DNA from: Collimonas arenae
Lineage (GTDB): Bacteria; Pseudomonadota; Gammaproteobacteria; Burkholderiales; Burkholderiaceae_D
Direction of reading: 5' to 3'
NCBI RefSeq assembly: GCF_000786695.1
Contig: NZ_CP009962.1
Span: 868,001 to 932,000, forward strand
Length of the DNA stretch: 64,000 bases
This document shows, piece by piece, positions 25,681 to 34,693 of this stretch; position 1 is the first letter of the stretch; every line of letters begins with the position of its first letter. The notes under the pieces were generated by a model. It saw only the letters and a list, made by a program, of their open reading frames with translations. It ran no database searches and had not been told where the DNA came from. A program made the translations under genes and the position numbers.

Positions 25681-26483
25681 GTACAGGAGCAGTTGCGCCA
25701 CCCTGCGTGCTGGTGTTTTCCGGTTCGGATCCGAGCGGCGGCGCCGGCATGCAAGCCGATATCACGGCGATTGCAGCACTCGGCGCACATCCACTCTCTG
25801 TATTAACGGTGCTGACGGTGCAGGATAATGAGCGCGTATTTGGCGTCTACCCGGTAGCGGCTGAACTGGTGAGGCAACAAACGCAGGCATTGATCGATCG
25901 CATACCGATTGCCGCGGTCAAGCTTGGCATCGTGGGCAATCGCGCCAACGCCGAAGTGATTGCGGCCATCATTCGCGACTTGCGTTCTCGGCAGCCGGAT
26001 TTGCCCGTGGTGTTTGATCCTGTGCTGGCGAACGGCCACGGCGATAGCCTGGCCAGCGAAGATCCGGTTGCGGCGGTCGCCCCCTTGTTTGAACTGGCCA
26101 CGGTGATTACCCCAAACCGGCTTGAAGCCAATCGTTTGTGCAGCCCCGAAACCAATCCCGAACAACAAGCCGCAATGCTGTTTGAACGCGGTTGCCAGAA
26201 CGTGTTGTTGAAGGGCGGCCACGGACCGGAGCAAGATGAAGTCTTGAACCGCTGGATTGGCAAAGGACGGCAGCGCAATTGGCGCTGGCCGCGTTTGCCG
26301 GGAGAGTTTCACGGCAGCGGCTGCACCTTGGCAGCAGCGCTCGCCGCGTTGTTGGCGCAAGGGATGGATGTAGAACTGGCGATCGATGCTGCGCAAATCT
26401 ATTGCCAGGAAGCTCTGGCGACATCGTACGGGATCGCTCCCGGCCAGCGGATACCTAACCGGACACTGCCGTTTTTGAAATAA
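25677..26483 (+). CDS. thiD: Hydroxymethylpyrimidine/phosphomethylpyrimidine kinase
   Basis: A 268-residue ribokinase-fold enzyme that phosphorylates HMP and HMP-P before coupling to the thiazole. Substrate and anion-hole motifs are visible: [16 protein letters not shown] near residues 14-29, [24 protein letters not shown] and the catalytic [16 protein letters not shown]. The start is GTG, overlapping the thiG stop by four bases (GTGA), which indicates coupling. Residue assignments come from motif recognition only. Confidence 0.93.
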   Translation: MSTGAVAPPCVLVFSGSDPSGGAGMQADITAIAALGAHPLSVLTVLTVQDNERVFGVYPVAAELVRQQTQALIDRIPIAAVKLGIVGNRANAEVIAAIIRDLRSRQPDLPVVFDPVLANGHGDSLASEDPVAAVAPLFELATVITPNRLEANRLCSPETNPEQQAAMLFERGCQNVLLKGGHGPEQDEVLNRWIGKGRQRNWRWPRLPGEFHGSGCTLAAALAALLAQGMDVELAIDAAQIYCQEALATSYGIAPGQRIPNRTLPFLK

Positions 26484-26496
26484 TGAGGATAAAGCG

Positions 26497-27111
26497 ATGA
26501 AGGGCTTATACATCGTCACACCCGATTGGGATGACACTGCGAAATTGCTGAAAGTCAGCGAGCAGGCTCTACAAGGCGGTGCGGCATTGCTGCAATACCG
26601 CCACAAGACTGCCGATGCGGCACTGCGCAGGGAGCAGGCGGAAGCGTTGCTGGCGCTCTGCCGCCGTTATCAGCGACCGTTCATCATTAACGATTATGTG
26701 GATCTTTGCCTGGCGCTGGATGCCGACGGCATTCACGTCGGCGGCACCGACGTCAGTGTGGCTGAAGTGCGCGCGCTGGTTGGCCCCGGCAAGATCGTCG
26801 GCGCTTCCTGTTACGGCGATCTGCAACTGGCGCACGCAGCGCAGCGTGCAGGCGCGAGTTACGTCGCGTTCGGCGGGTTCTATCCGTCGCGCGTCAAGAA
26901 ATATCCAGTGACCACGCCGGCCGATATCGTCACACGCTCCAAGGCTGAAATCGCTTTGCCGAACGTCGTGATCGGCGGCATGACGCAGGAAAATGCCTTA
27001 CCGTTGATCGCCGCCGGTGCGGATATGGTGGCCGCCATCAGTAGTGTTTACCTGGCGGAAGATCCGACGGCCGCAGCGCGCAGTTTCGTCGCTTTATTCG
27101 AAAACAACTAA
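26497..27111 (+). CDS. thiE: Thiamine-phosphate synthase
   Basis: A 204-residue TIM-barrel enzyme that joins HMP-PP and thiazole phosphate into thiamine phosphate, completing the operon's pathway. It starts MKGLYIVTPDWDD; LLQYRHKTAD, FIINDYVDLCLALDADGIHVG, GASCYGD, VAFGGFYPSRVKKY and VVIGGMT match the family. The usual HLGQxD loop reads HVGGTD here, a small departure. It starts 13 bases after the thiD stop and is the last gene of the operon. Confidence 0.94.
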   Translation: MKGLYIVTPDWDDTAKLLKVSEQALQGGAALLQYRHKTADAALRREQAEALLALCRRYQRPFIINDYVDLCLALDADGIHVGGTDVSVAEVRALVGPGKIVGASCYGDLQLAHAAQRAGASYVAFGGFYPSRVKKYPVTTPADIVTRSKAEIALPNVVIGGMTQENALPLIAAGADMVAAISSVYLAEDPTAAARSFVALFENN

Positions 27112-27127
27112 GCGGCCGCAGGCGCGC

Positions 27128-27616
27128 TCAGGTTTCCAGCAGGCTGCGCAACATCCATGCATTTTTTTCATGTAGTTGCATGCGCTGGGTCAGCAGATCG
27201 GCGGTCGGTTCGTCGGCCGCAGCATCCACCACCGGGAAGATCGAACGGGCAGTGCGGGTGACCGCCTCTTGGCCTTCTACCAGTTGCTGGATCATGGCGG
27301 TTGCATTCGGCACGCCTTCTTCTTCCGAAATCGACGTCAGTTTGGCGAATGCCTTGTAGGTGGCCGGCGCCGGATAGCCCAATGCGCGTATCCGTTCGGC
27401 GATCAGGTCGACCGCCAGCCAGAGTTCGTTGTATTGCGTCTCGAACATCAGATGCAATGTATTGAACATCGGCCCGGTAACATTCCAATGGAAGTTATGG
27501 GTTTTCAGATACAGGGTGTAGGTATCGGCCAGCAGTTTGCTGAGGCCGTCGGCGATTTTCTTGCGGTCCTTGTCGCTGATACCGATATCGATGACTGCAA
27601 CGTTCTTCTTTGCCAT
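27128..27616 (-). CDS. dps: Dps-type DNA-binding ferritin
   Basis: A 162-residue Dps/MrgA protein that forms dodecamers, oxidises and stores iron and protects DNA in starvation and peroxide stress. The inter-subunit ferroxidase ligands are in [12 protein letters not shown] (near residues 37-48) and in [17 protein letters not shown]. The N-terminus begins [12 protein letters not shown], with lysines that may contact DNA. It converges on thiE with a gap of only 16 bases and no clear terminator. Confidence 0.95.
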   Translation of the reverse strand: MAKKNVAVIDIGISDKDRKKIADGLSKLLADTYTLYLKTHNFHWNVTGPMFNTLHLMFETQYNELWLAVDLIAERIRALGYPAPATYKAFAKLTSISEEEGVPNATAMIQQLVEGQEAVTRTARSIFPVVDAAADEPTADLLTQRMQLHEKNAWMLRSLLET

Positions 27617-27724
27617 TATGCTGCTCCTTCAGTGACAGTTGAATGAGAGACTTGCACCTCGATTTTATGTCAATTCACAGGAAGCAAAGAAATGCGCGTT
27701 TTTACGATGATCGCTGCAGCCGTT

Positions 27725-28957
27725 CTAATCGGCGGCGGCACCTGCTATCGTCTGTGAGCGTCGATACATACTGACAGTCAGCGCCACTGCAGTCATCGAC
27801 GCCACTGCTGCAAACAGGAATACCTCGGGATAGCCGAACTGGCTTACGATCAATCCTGCCAGCGGGCCGGTAACGCCGAGTGCAAGATCAAGGAACACCG
27901 AGTAAGCGCCTAAGGCGCTACCGCGATTATGGGCAGGCACCAGGTTCACCGCTTCGACGCCAAGTGCGGGGAAGATCAAGGCAAAGCCGAAACCAGTCAG
28001 GGCTGCGCCCAGCAGCGCAAAGAATGGGGAGCCGGCTTGCCACAAACACAGGAGGCCCAGCGCTTCGATAGAAAAGCAGACGATCGAAACCCGGAAGCCG
28101 CCAAAGCGTGAGATGGTGTGGGCGAAAAGCAGCCGTGCGCCAACGAAGAAAGTGCCAAACAAGGTCAGCGCAAATGCTGCGTTCGGCCACTGATGGCTGG
28201 CGTAGAACAGGGTGATGAAAGTGGCGATCGAACCGAAGCCGATCGAGCCTAGCGCTAATCCCATGCCATGCGGGAAAACCTTGCGCAATACGCGACCGAA
28301 CGGCAAATGTTCGCCGCGCACCACCGCTGTTGCGGCTTTCATGCGGGCTAGCAGAAAGCCGATGATCGACAGCGCTGTGACGGTCGCGCCAACCGCCGCC
28401 AGACCCCATGTGTGTGCGATTACCACGCCCAGCGGCGCGCCGATAGCCAAAGCGCCGTAGGTAGCGATGCCATTCCAGGAAATCATGCGCGCCGTATGCT
28501 GCGCGCCAACCCGGCCAATGCCCCAGGTAATCGCACCAGTACCGACCATGCTCTCACCGCAACCCAGCACCAGGCGGCCGATCAGCAAGATCGCTAGGCT
28601 CAGCGCCGGCAGATGGGTAAAGAAGGCTGCTATCAGCAGGAACACGCCGCTGATGCTGCAACCGACCAGGCCGTGCAAGACTGCGGTTTTAGGTCCGACC
28701 GAATCCGCCATGCGGCCGGCGAACGGGCGGCTGAGCAAGGTCGCCAGGTATTGCATGCTGATCGCCAGGCCTGCCAGCACTGAGCTGTAGCCAAGGTCGA
28801 CGTGGACATAGCCAGGCAGCACCGCCAGCGGAATTCCAATTGCCAGATAGCAAATAAATGTAAAAAAGGCAGTGGAAACGATGTGGAAAGTCACTGCGGT
28901 GGTACTACTCTCAGACAGCGGCCGGCTGGCGCGGTCGAGACGGACTTCTTCAGGCAT
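27725..28957 (-). CDS. MFS transporter, YhhS/YfcJ-like
   Basis: A major-facilitator protein of about 410 residues with some 12 predicted membrane segments. The cytoplasmic loop after helix 2 reads [16 protein letters not shown], the MFS motif A pattern. Overall similarity is to the YhhS/YfcJ group of inner-membrane exporters of uncertain substrate. The ATG at 28957 was chosen; a TTG at 29008 in the same frame would add 17 polar residues, and neither has a good Shine-Dalgarno. It is upstream of dps on the same strand, with 108 bases between. Confidence 0.85.
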   Translation of the reverse strand: MPEEVRLDRASRPLSESSTTAVTFHIVSTAFFTFICYLAIGIPLAVLPGYVHVDLGYSSVLAGLAISMQYLATLLSRPFAGRMADSVGPKTAVLHGLVGCSISGVFLLIAAFFTHLPALSLAILLIGRLVLGCGESMVGTGAITWGIGRVGAQHTARMISWNGIATYGALAIGAPLGVVIAHTWGLAAVGATVTALSIIGFLLARMKAATAVVRGEHLPFGRVLRKVFPHGMGLALGSIGFGSIATFITLFYASHQWPNAAFALTLFGTFFVGARLLFAHTISRFGGFRVSIVCFSIEALGLLCLWQAGSPFFALLGAALTGFGFALIFPALGVEAVNLVPAHNRGSALGAYSVFLDLALGVTGPLAGLIVSQFGYPEVFLFAAVASMTAVALTVSMYRRSQTIAGAAAD

Positions 28958-29192
28958 GGCGGACGGCGATTCGGTTGATTGTTGCGGTGTGTGGAGGGAT
29001 TGATGCAACGCAGTATTTTACCTTCCTGCGCAGAATCGCGCTGGTAGCGCTACCTTTGCCGGGATTTAATCCGTGAATTGCTTGTTTTTCGGGTTTTCCG
29101 GTGAAGATCTGCATTGCACTGAGAGACACCTAAGGAAACGATCAAAAGACTGCCCGTCTTGATCAGTTCATCGGGCAAGCACGCGCGCAGCT

Positions 29193-29198
29193 TATAAT
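29193..29198 (+). promoter_or_regulatory. Perfect -10 hexamer directly before uvrD
   Basis: TATAAT ends seven bases before the uvrD ATG, so transcription would start at or next to the start codon. No good -35 is seen at the right distance. An inverted repeat (GATCAA...GAC-TGCCC-GTCTTGATC, 29140-29164) lies just upstream and could bind a regulator. Confidence 0.4.
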
Positions 29199-29204
29199 GT
29201 GGAG

Positions 29205-31484
29205 ATGCAAAATCTTCTTCATAATCTCAATCCAGAACAGCTCGCGGCAGTCACCTTGCCAGCGCAATCCGCACTCATCCTGGCAGGCGCCGGCTCTGGA
29301 AAGACGCGGGTATTGACCACCCGCATCGCCTGGCTGATCCAGACCGGCCAGGTCTCACCGTCCGGTGTGCTGGCGGTGACCTTCACCAACAAAGCTTCGA
29401 AAGAAATGATGACGCGCTTGTCGGCGATGCTGCCGATCAATACGCGCGGCATGTGGATTGGCACTTTCCACGGCCTGTGTAACCGGCTGCTGCGCGCGCA
29501 TTACCGTGACGCCGCCTTGCCGCAAACTTTCCAGATCCTCGATTCACAAGACCAGTTGTCGGCCATCAAGCGCCTGCTGAAGGCGATGAATGTCGATGAT
29601 GAGAAATATCCCCCGCGCAACCTGATGTACTTCATCAACGGCGCCAAGGACCAAGGTTTGCGCGCCAATGAAGTCGAAGCCAATGACGATTACAACCGTA
29701 AATTCGTCGAGCTGTACGATTTGTACGACCAGCAATGCCAGCGTGAAGGCGTGGTCGATTTTGCCGAATTATTGTTGCGTACCTATGAACTGCTGAGCCG
29801 TAACCAGCCGTTGCGCGAGCATTACCAGGCACGCTTCCAGCACATCCTGGTGGACGAATTTCAGGATACCAACGACCTGCAATACAAATGGCTGAAACTG
29901 ATGGCCGGGCAGCGCGGCGCGGTGTTCGCAGTGGGCGACGATGACCAGAGCATCTACGCTTTCCGAGGTGCCAATGTCGGCAACATGACCGCCTTCGAAC
30001 ATGAATTCAGGGTCGAGAATCTGATCAAGCTGGAGCAAAACTATCGTTCGCACGGTCACATCCTGGATAGCGCCAATACGCTGATCGCCAACAACAGCAA
30101 GCGCCTCGGCAAGAATCTGCGCACCGATGCCGGCCATGGCGAGCCGGTCCGGATCTACGAAGCCACCAGCGATTTGCAGGAAGCGCAGTGGATCATCGAA
30201 GAAACCAAGAGCCTGATCAACGACGGCGCTACGCGCAGCGAAATCGCCGTACTGTATCGCTCCAATGCGCAGTCGCGGGTGATTGAGCACGCTTTGGTGG
30301 CGTCCGGCATTCCGTATCGCGTGTATGGCGGTCAGCGCTATTTTGAGCGCGCCGAAGTCAAGCACGCGATCGCCTATCTGCAGCTGATGGATAATCCGCA
30401 CAATGATTCAGCGTTCCTGCGCGTGGTGAATTTCCCGGCACGCGGAATTGGCGCGCGCTCCCTGGAACAGTTGCAGGACGCCGCCAAGCAGTACGGCATT
30501 TCCTTGTACGCGGCGGTGCCGTATGTGGCCGGTAAAGCCGGCGCCACTCTTGGCTCTTTCCTGAAACTGATCGAAGGCGGCCGCTTTGAAACCCAGCATC
30601 TGCCGCTGCCGGAAATGGTGCAGATCGTGCTCGACATGAGCGGCCTGATGCAGCATTACCAAAACGAAAAGGAAGGTGCAGACCGTATCGAGAATCTGGA
30701 GCAGCTGGTGAATGCTGCGACCCTGTTTGTCTCGGAAGAAGGTTTTGGCGTCGATGCTCCAGCCCTGCTTGGTCCCAAGGCGCAAGCGGCGTCAGGCGCG
30801 GCGATCACGACTGCCGACGGGATCGAAATACTCGACGCCGATGCGCCGCTGTCCGCCGTGATGTCGCCATTATCGGCATTCCTGTCGCATGCCTCGCTGG
30901 AGGCCGGCAACAATCAGGCGCAGGCCGGGGAGGATGCCTTGCAGCTGATGACGGTCCACTCTGCCAAAGGCCTGGAGTTTGATGCGGTTTTCATCACGGG
31001 CCTGGAAGAGGGTTTGTTCCCGCACGAAAATTCGCAGAAGGAAGACGCCGGCGTGGAAGAAGAGCGGCGCCTGATGTATGTCGCCATTACGCGCGCCAAG
31101 AAGCGTCTTTACATGAGTTTTTCGCAGACCAGGATGCTGCACGGCCAGACACGTTACAACATGCGCTCGCGCTTTTTTGACGAGTTGCCGGAAGACGCTT
31201 TGAAATGGCTGTCGCCGAAAGTGCAACAGCACAGCTGGTTTGCGAATACCAAGTCGGCATGGGATGAAGCACCCGAAAAGGCTGCGAACAATATTTCCAA
31301 GAACTTCGGCCGGCGCGATATCGGCTGGCGCATCGGTGAAAATGTCGCTCACCTGAAGTTTGGTGAGGGGGTGATCGTCAATATCGAAGGTAGCGGCGGC
31401 AACGCCCGTGCGCATATCAACTTCGGCAAGCATGGCATGAAACTGCTGGATCTGAGTGTGGCGAAGCTGGAGAAGGTCGCTTAG
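29205..31484 (+). CDS. uvrD: DNA helicase UvrD/PcrA type
   Basis: A 759-residue superfamily 1A 3'-5' helicase used in nucleotide excision and mismatch repair. Motifs appear in order: Walker A LAGAGSGKTRVL near residue 27, VDEFQDTND, GDDDQSIYAFRGA, LEQNYRS, TVHSAKGLEFDAVFITGLEEGLFPH and RRLMYVAITRAKKRLYMS. The C-terminal Tudor-like segment (VAHLKFGEGVIVNIEGSG) marks UvrD/PcrA rather than Rep. The ATG at 29205 matches family N-termini (MQNLLHNLNPEQ); GTG 29199 is a possible alternative. Confidence 0.95.
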   Translation: MQNLLHNLNPEQLAAVTLPAQSALILAGAGSGKTRVLTTRIAWLIQTGQVSPSGVLAVTFTNKASKEMMTRLSAMLPINTRGMWIGTFHGLCNRLLRAHYRDAALPQTFQILDSQDQLSAIKRLLKAMNVDDEKYPPRNLMYFINGAKDQGLRANEVEANDDYNRKFVELYDLYDQQCQREGVVDFAELLLRTYELLSRNQPLREHYQARFQHILVDEFQDTNDLQYKWLKLMAGQRGAVFAVGDDDQSIYAFRGANVGNMTAFEHEFRVENLIKLEQNYRSHGHILDSANTLIANNSKRLGKNLRTDAGHGEPVRIYEATSDLQEAQWIIEETKSLINDGATRSEIAVLYRSNAQSRVIEHALVASGIPYRVYGGQRYFERAEVKHAIAYLQLMDNPHNDSAFLRVVNFPARGIGARSLEQLQDAAKQYGISLYAAVPYVAGKAGATLGSFLKLIEGGRFETQHLPLPEMVQIVLDMSGLMQHYQNEKEGADRIENLEQLVNAATLFVSEEGFGVDAPALLGPKAQAASGAAITTADGIEILDADAPLSAVMSPLSAFLSHASLEAGNNQAQAGEDALQLMTVHSAKGLEFDAVFITGLEEGLFPHENSQKEDAGVEEERRLMYVAITRAKKRLYMSFSQTRMLHGQTRYNMRSRFFDELPEDALKWLSPKVQQHSWFANTKSAWDEAPEKAANNISKNFGRRDIGWRIGENVAHLKFGEGVIVNIEGSGGNARAHINFGKHGMKLLDLSVAKLEKVA

Positions 31485-31496
31485 AAAGGACGAGCG

Positions 31497-31534
31497 GGAC
31501 GGGATGATTTTCCCGTCCTGCGCCGGATCTTTTT
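31497..31534 (+). terminator. Terminator between convergent uvrD and BPSS1780 gene
   Basis: GGACGGGA and TCCCGTCC form an 8-bp stem with a TGATTT loop, then a T-run at 31529-31534 that overlaps the end of the convergent gene. Confidence 0.6.
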
Positions 31535-32330
31535 ACTCTTTGCTGCCGGCCTCTTGCTGCTGAGGCGAATCTTCTTCTGGTTTGCCGAAGATATGGGTGT
31601 AGGTAGGATAGAAAGAGCAATACATCACGACGGTCAAAGCAATCGACAGCGGCAGCAGAATCATCATCGTTACCGACGGACTGCCGATCACGACAGCGAT
31701 CAACACACTGATAATGGCTGGCAGCAGCACGCCAATGGCAGCCCATGCCAGGCCATAGACGGCGAACGCTTTCATTTCACGCGAGACTGCAAAGAAGCTG
31801 TAGAAAATAGCTTTCGACACGCCCATTTTTTGCCACATGATCAGCGGTGCGGCATACCAGAACGCCATTGCCGCCGGGATGTAGACGACTGCGGAAAACA
31901 TCATCGCCAGCGATATGCTGGAATCCTGTATTTCCTTCGGATCAGGCGTACTCTGGCCGGTCACCATCTGCCAGAACAGGCCGCCATCGATCAAGGATGA
32001 TGCCGCTAGCGCGATAACCGCGGCGACCAGGTACAGCACACCCAGAAGCAGAAGTTTCTGCAGCGCCGGTGAGCGAAATCCGATTGTCAGAAGATTCGGA
32101 TAGACGCGTTTTCCTTGTTCAATGCTGAGGCAGGCCTGCATGAAGGACATGGCGAATACCGGCACCAGAATCAGCGGTAATACTTGTCCCAGCAGCGGAA
32201 TGAAATTCAGCAGCAGCATCGTGAACATATACGCCAGGAAGAGGGTGGATATTTCGGCTGGTTGTTTGCGGAACAGCGCAAATCCTTCCTTGATCCAGAT
32301 CCATCCGGTTTTGGCAGGCAGTTTTTCCAT
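31533..32330 (-). CDS. BPSS1780 family membrane protein
   Basis: A 265-residue integral membrane protein starting MEKLPAKTGWIWIKEGFALFRKQP, the start typical of the BPSS1780 family, which is found mainly in betaproteobacteria and has no known function. About six hydrophobic segments are visible. The C-terminal tail (KPEEDSPQQQEAGSKE) is short and charged. It lies downstream of thrB on the same strand with 11 bases between, so the two are likely cotranscribed. Confidence 0.85.
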   Translation of the reverse strand: MEKLPAKTGWIWIKEGFALFRKQPAEISTLFLAYMFTMLLLNFIPLLGQVLPLILVPVFAMSFMQACLSIEQGKRVYPNLLTIGFRSPALQKLLLLGVLYLVAAVIALAASSLIDGGLFWQMVTGQSTPDPKEIQDSSISLAMMFSAVVYIPAAMAFWYAAPLIMWQKMGVSKAIFYSFFAVSREMKAFAVYGLAWAAIGVLLPAIISVLIAVVIGSPSVTMMILLPLSIALTVVMYCSFYPTYTHIFGKPEEDSPQQQEAGSKE

Positions 32331-32341
32331 TGTTTATCTAA

Positions 32342-33298
32342 TCAGTACAGGTTCGGGGCTGGGTGAGCCACACGTTGTCGCAGGATCCGTTCAAAGTGAC
32401 CGGGATCGTGCGGCGTCAACATTTCTGCCGCGCGCGGCAAGTAAAAGTCGTAGAGCCGCGACAGCCAGAAACGCAAGGCGCCGGCACGCAGCATCGGCTG
32501 CCAGGCGGCTTGTTCGGCTACGCTGAATGGCCGCACGGCATGGTATGCATCCAGCATGGCGCGTACTCGGGCAATGTCAAGCTTGCCTGTGGCAAGGTCG
32601 ATGCACCAGTCGTTGACGGTGACGGCGAGGTCAAACAGCCAGGTGTCGCAGCCGGCAAAGTAAAAGTCGAAAAATCCGCTCAGCTGGTTGCCGTTGAACA
32701 TGACATTGTTGCGGAACAGGTCGGCATGTACCGGGCCGTTGGGCAACTGGCGGTACGTATCAGAGGCGGCAAACGCCTCCTGGAAAGCCATTTCATCGCG
32801 CAACAACTGTTGACCGTCCGCCGGCAGATAAGGCCGCACCACGGGCGCGGTTTCGCGCCACCAGGGCAGTCCGCGCAAATTGGGTTGCCGAATTGAAAAG
32901 TCTTGCGCCGCCAGATGCATTTTTGCCAGCATCGCGCCTACAGCTGCGCAATGGACCGGCGCTGGCGCCATCTGGCAATCGCCTTCCAGTTTGGTGACGA
33001 TTGCCGCCGGCTTGCCATGCAAGGGATTGATAATCTGGTCCTGCTGGTTGGCGATGGGCGCCGGCACCAGTACGCCGCGCTGTGCCAGATGACGCATCAG
33101 TTCCAGATAGAACGGCAGTTGTTCGAAGCTGAGATTCTCAAATACCGTCAGCACGTATTCGCCGCGCTCGGTGTCGATGAAAAAATTACTGTTCTCGATG
33201 CCGGATGAAATGCCCCTGATGGCGAGTGCCTTGCCTAAGGAAAAAGGGGGGATCCACTGGATGAGATCGTCTAGTGTGACGGGGGTAAATACTGCCAT
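32342..33298 (-). CDS. thrB: Homoserine kinase, APH-like type
   Basis: A 318-residue kinase of the aminoglycoside-phosphotransferase fold that phosphorylates homoserine on the way to threonine. It starts [19 protein letters not shown]. Catalytic motifs are [14 protein letters not shown] (Brenner-type HxDxxxxN) and [21 protein letters not shown], the metal-binding segment. This non-GHMP ThrB is usual in betaproteobacteria. The polA-DUF2782-thrB neighbourhood is conserved in this group and supports the call. Confidence 0.94.
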   Translation of the reverse strand: MAVFTPVTLDDLIQWIPPFSLGKALAIRGISSGIENSNFFIDTERGEYVLTVFENLSFEQLPFYLELMRHLAQRGVLVPAPIANQQDQIINPLHGKPAAIVTKLEGDCQMAPAPVHCAAVGAMLAKMHLAAQDFSIRQPNLRGLPWWRETAPVVRPYLPADGQQLLRDEMAFQEAFAASDTYRQLPNGPVHADLFRNNVMFNGNQLSGFFDFYFAGCDTWLFDLAVTVNDWCIDLATGKLDIARVRAMLDAYHAVRPFSVAEQAAWQPMLRAGALRFWLSRLYDFYLPRAAEMLTPHDPGHFERILRQRVAHPAPNLY

Positions 33299-33337
33299 GA
33301 GAAAAACCGCGGAAAGACAATGTTCGTCGGAATAAAT

Positions 33338-33377
33338 ATGCGGCGAATACGCGGATATTTCCGCGCATTAGCCGCAT
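33338..33377. other. Compound hairpin between DUF2782 gene and thrB
   Basis: ATGCGGC (33338-33344) pairs with GCCGCAT (33371-33377), and inside it CGCGG (33350-33354) pairs with CCGCG (33361-33365) around a six-base loop. The result is a 40-base two-tier stem in the 103-base gap. Confidence 0.55.
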
Positions 33378-33401
33378 GGCTGCTTGGAGCGTGTTTGTAG
33401 A

Positions 33402-33839
33402 CTAATTCTTGGGCTCGGAGATTGCAGGCGGCGGCAAGCCGGCATCGCTATCGGACTGCACCGCTTCGCCTGGCTTACGTACTTTCTGGCCCAAGTCGAA
33501 TTCCTTGATCTGCCATTGCGCGCCACGTGGCGGTGCATCGCCGGGCTGCAAGGTACCAGCCTGCGATGGCGTCTTCACGTAATAGGTGCTACCGCCACTC
33601 TTCACTTTGACTTCATCAACCCGGCCTTGCTGGCGGGTTTGTGTGATGTCGCCGTTGTCTTCGCCCGGTTTGCGGACGGTGACGGCCGGTGCTTCGCCTT
33701 CTTCCAGCTTTTGCAGCTCGGGAGGAGGCGGTGCAATGGTTTTGGCCGGCGGCGTAGCCTGCTGCGCGGTTGCCAGCAAGGGTGTTGCAAGAGAGGCAAG
33801 ACATATCGCCAGCAATGGCCAGACTTTGGATTTATTCAT
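33402..33839 (-). CDS. DUF2782 domain protein, exported
   Basis: A 145-residue protein with a signal peptide (MNKSKVWPLLAICLASLATPLLATAQQ). A proline-rich stretch (TPPAKTIAPPPPELQKLEEG) follows, then the small DUF2782 domain with VTVRKPGEDNGDITQTRQQGRVDEVKVKSGGSTYYVK split over two short strands. The tail is proline- and serine-rich. Function is unknown. It sits between polA/LOG and thrB, as in related genomes, and is read with thrB. Confidence 0.85.
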   Translation of the reverse strand: MNKSKVWPLLAICLASLATPLLATAQQATPPAKTIAPPPPELQKLEEGEAPAVTVRKPGEDNGDITQTRQQGRVDEVKVKSGGSTYYVKTPSQAGTLQPGDAPPRGAQWQIKEFDLGQKVRKPGEAVQSDSDAGLPPPAISEPKN

Positions 33840-33952
33840 GTGAATTTGGCTACCTTGAGGAAAACAAGACTATGGCTGCATTGTAACAAACCGCCGGCCC
33901 CTATAGGCGATAAGGGGCCGGCAGGCGCATGTTGTTTCGTCTACGTACGCAA

Positions 33953-34693
33953 TTACAACAATACGCTCGCATGGCGATCAGATTCATCCGCCATGGCAGT
34001 TTCACCAGCCTCATAAAACTTCACCACCGCTTCAAGAATCTGCGCAGGATCGTCCAGCACCTGGATCAGGTCCATATCCTTCGCGGCAATCATGCCGTCG
34101 CCCACCAGCTGTGTACGGAACCAGTCCAGCAAACCGCTCCAGAAGCTGCTGCCGACCAGGATGATAGGAATATGGCGGCACTTGCCGGTCTGGATCAGCG
34201 TCAGGACTTCGGTCAGTTCATCCAAGGTTCCGAAACCGCCGGGCAACACGATATAAGCGTCGGCATAGCGTACGAAGGCAACTTTACGGGCGAAAAAATG
34301 GCGGAAACTGAGTGAAATATCCTGCCATTTGTTACCGCTTTGTTCATGCGGCAATTCGATATTCAGGCCTACCGAAGGGGATTTTCCTTCGAAAGCGCCT
34401 TTGTTTGCTGCTTCCATCAAGCCCGGCCCGCCGCCCGAAATTACGGCAAAACCTTCGTCGGAAAAGCGTCGTGCAATATCTTTGCAAAGTGGGTAATACG
34501 GATTATCTTCCTTGATACGCGCCGAGCCGAAAATCGATACCGCCGGATGCAACTCGGAAAGGCGTTCGGTCGACTCGATAAATTCTGCCATAATCGTGAA
34601 CATATGCCACGATTCGCGCGCCTTTTTCGACGTTGCGCGTTCGATATCCGTCACTTGCCGCAAACGCGGCACATTTTTTCCGTTCAATTCCAT
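33953..34693 (-). CDS. LOG family protein (TIGR00730, nucleotide phosphoribohydrolase type)
   Basis: A Rossmann-fold protein of about 246 residues. Its signature PGGFGTLDEL matches the PGGxGTxxE motif of LOG/YgdH/PpnN enzymes, which cleave nucleoside 5'-monophosphates; the SGGGPGLMEAANKGA segment binds phosphate. The ATG at 34693 (MELNGKNVPR) was chosen; a TTG two codons earlier is unlikely. The start codon abuts the divergent polA ATG with no base between them. Confidence 0.88.
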   Translation of the reverse strand: MELNGKNVPRLRQVTDIERATSKKARESWHMFTIMAEFIESTERLSELHPAVSIFGSARIKEDNPYYPLCKDIARRFSDEGFAVISGGGPGLMEAANKGAFEGKSPSVGLNIELPHEQSGNKWQDISLSFRHFFARKVAFVRYADAYIVLPGGFGTLDELTEVLTLIQTGKCRHIPIILVGSSFWSGLLDWFRTQLVGDGMIAAKDMDLIQVLDDPAQILEAVVKFYEAGETAMADESDRHASVLL

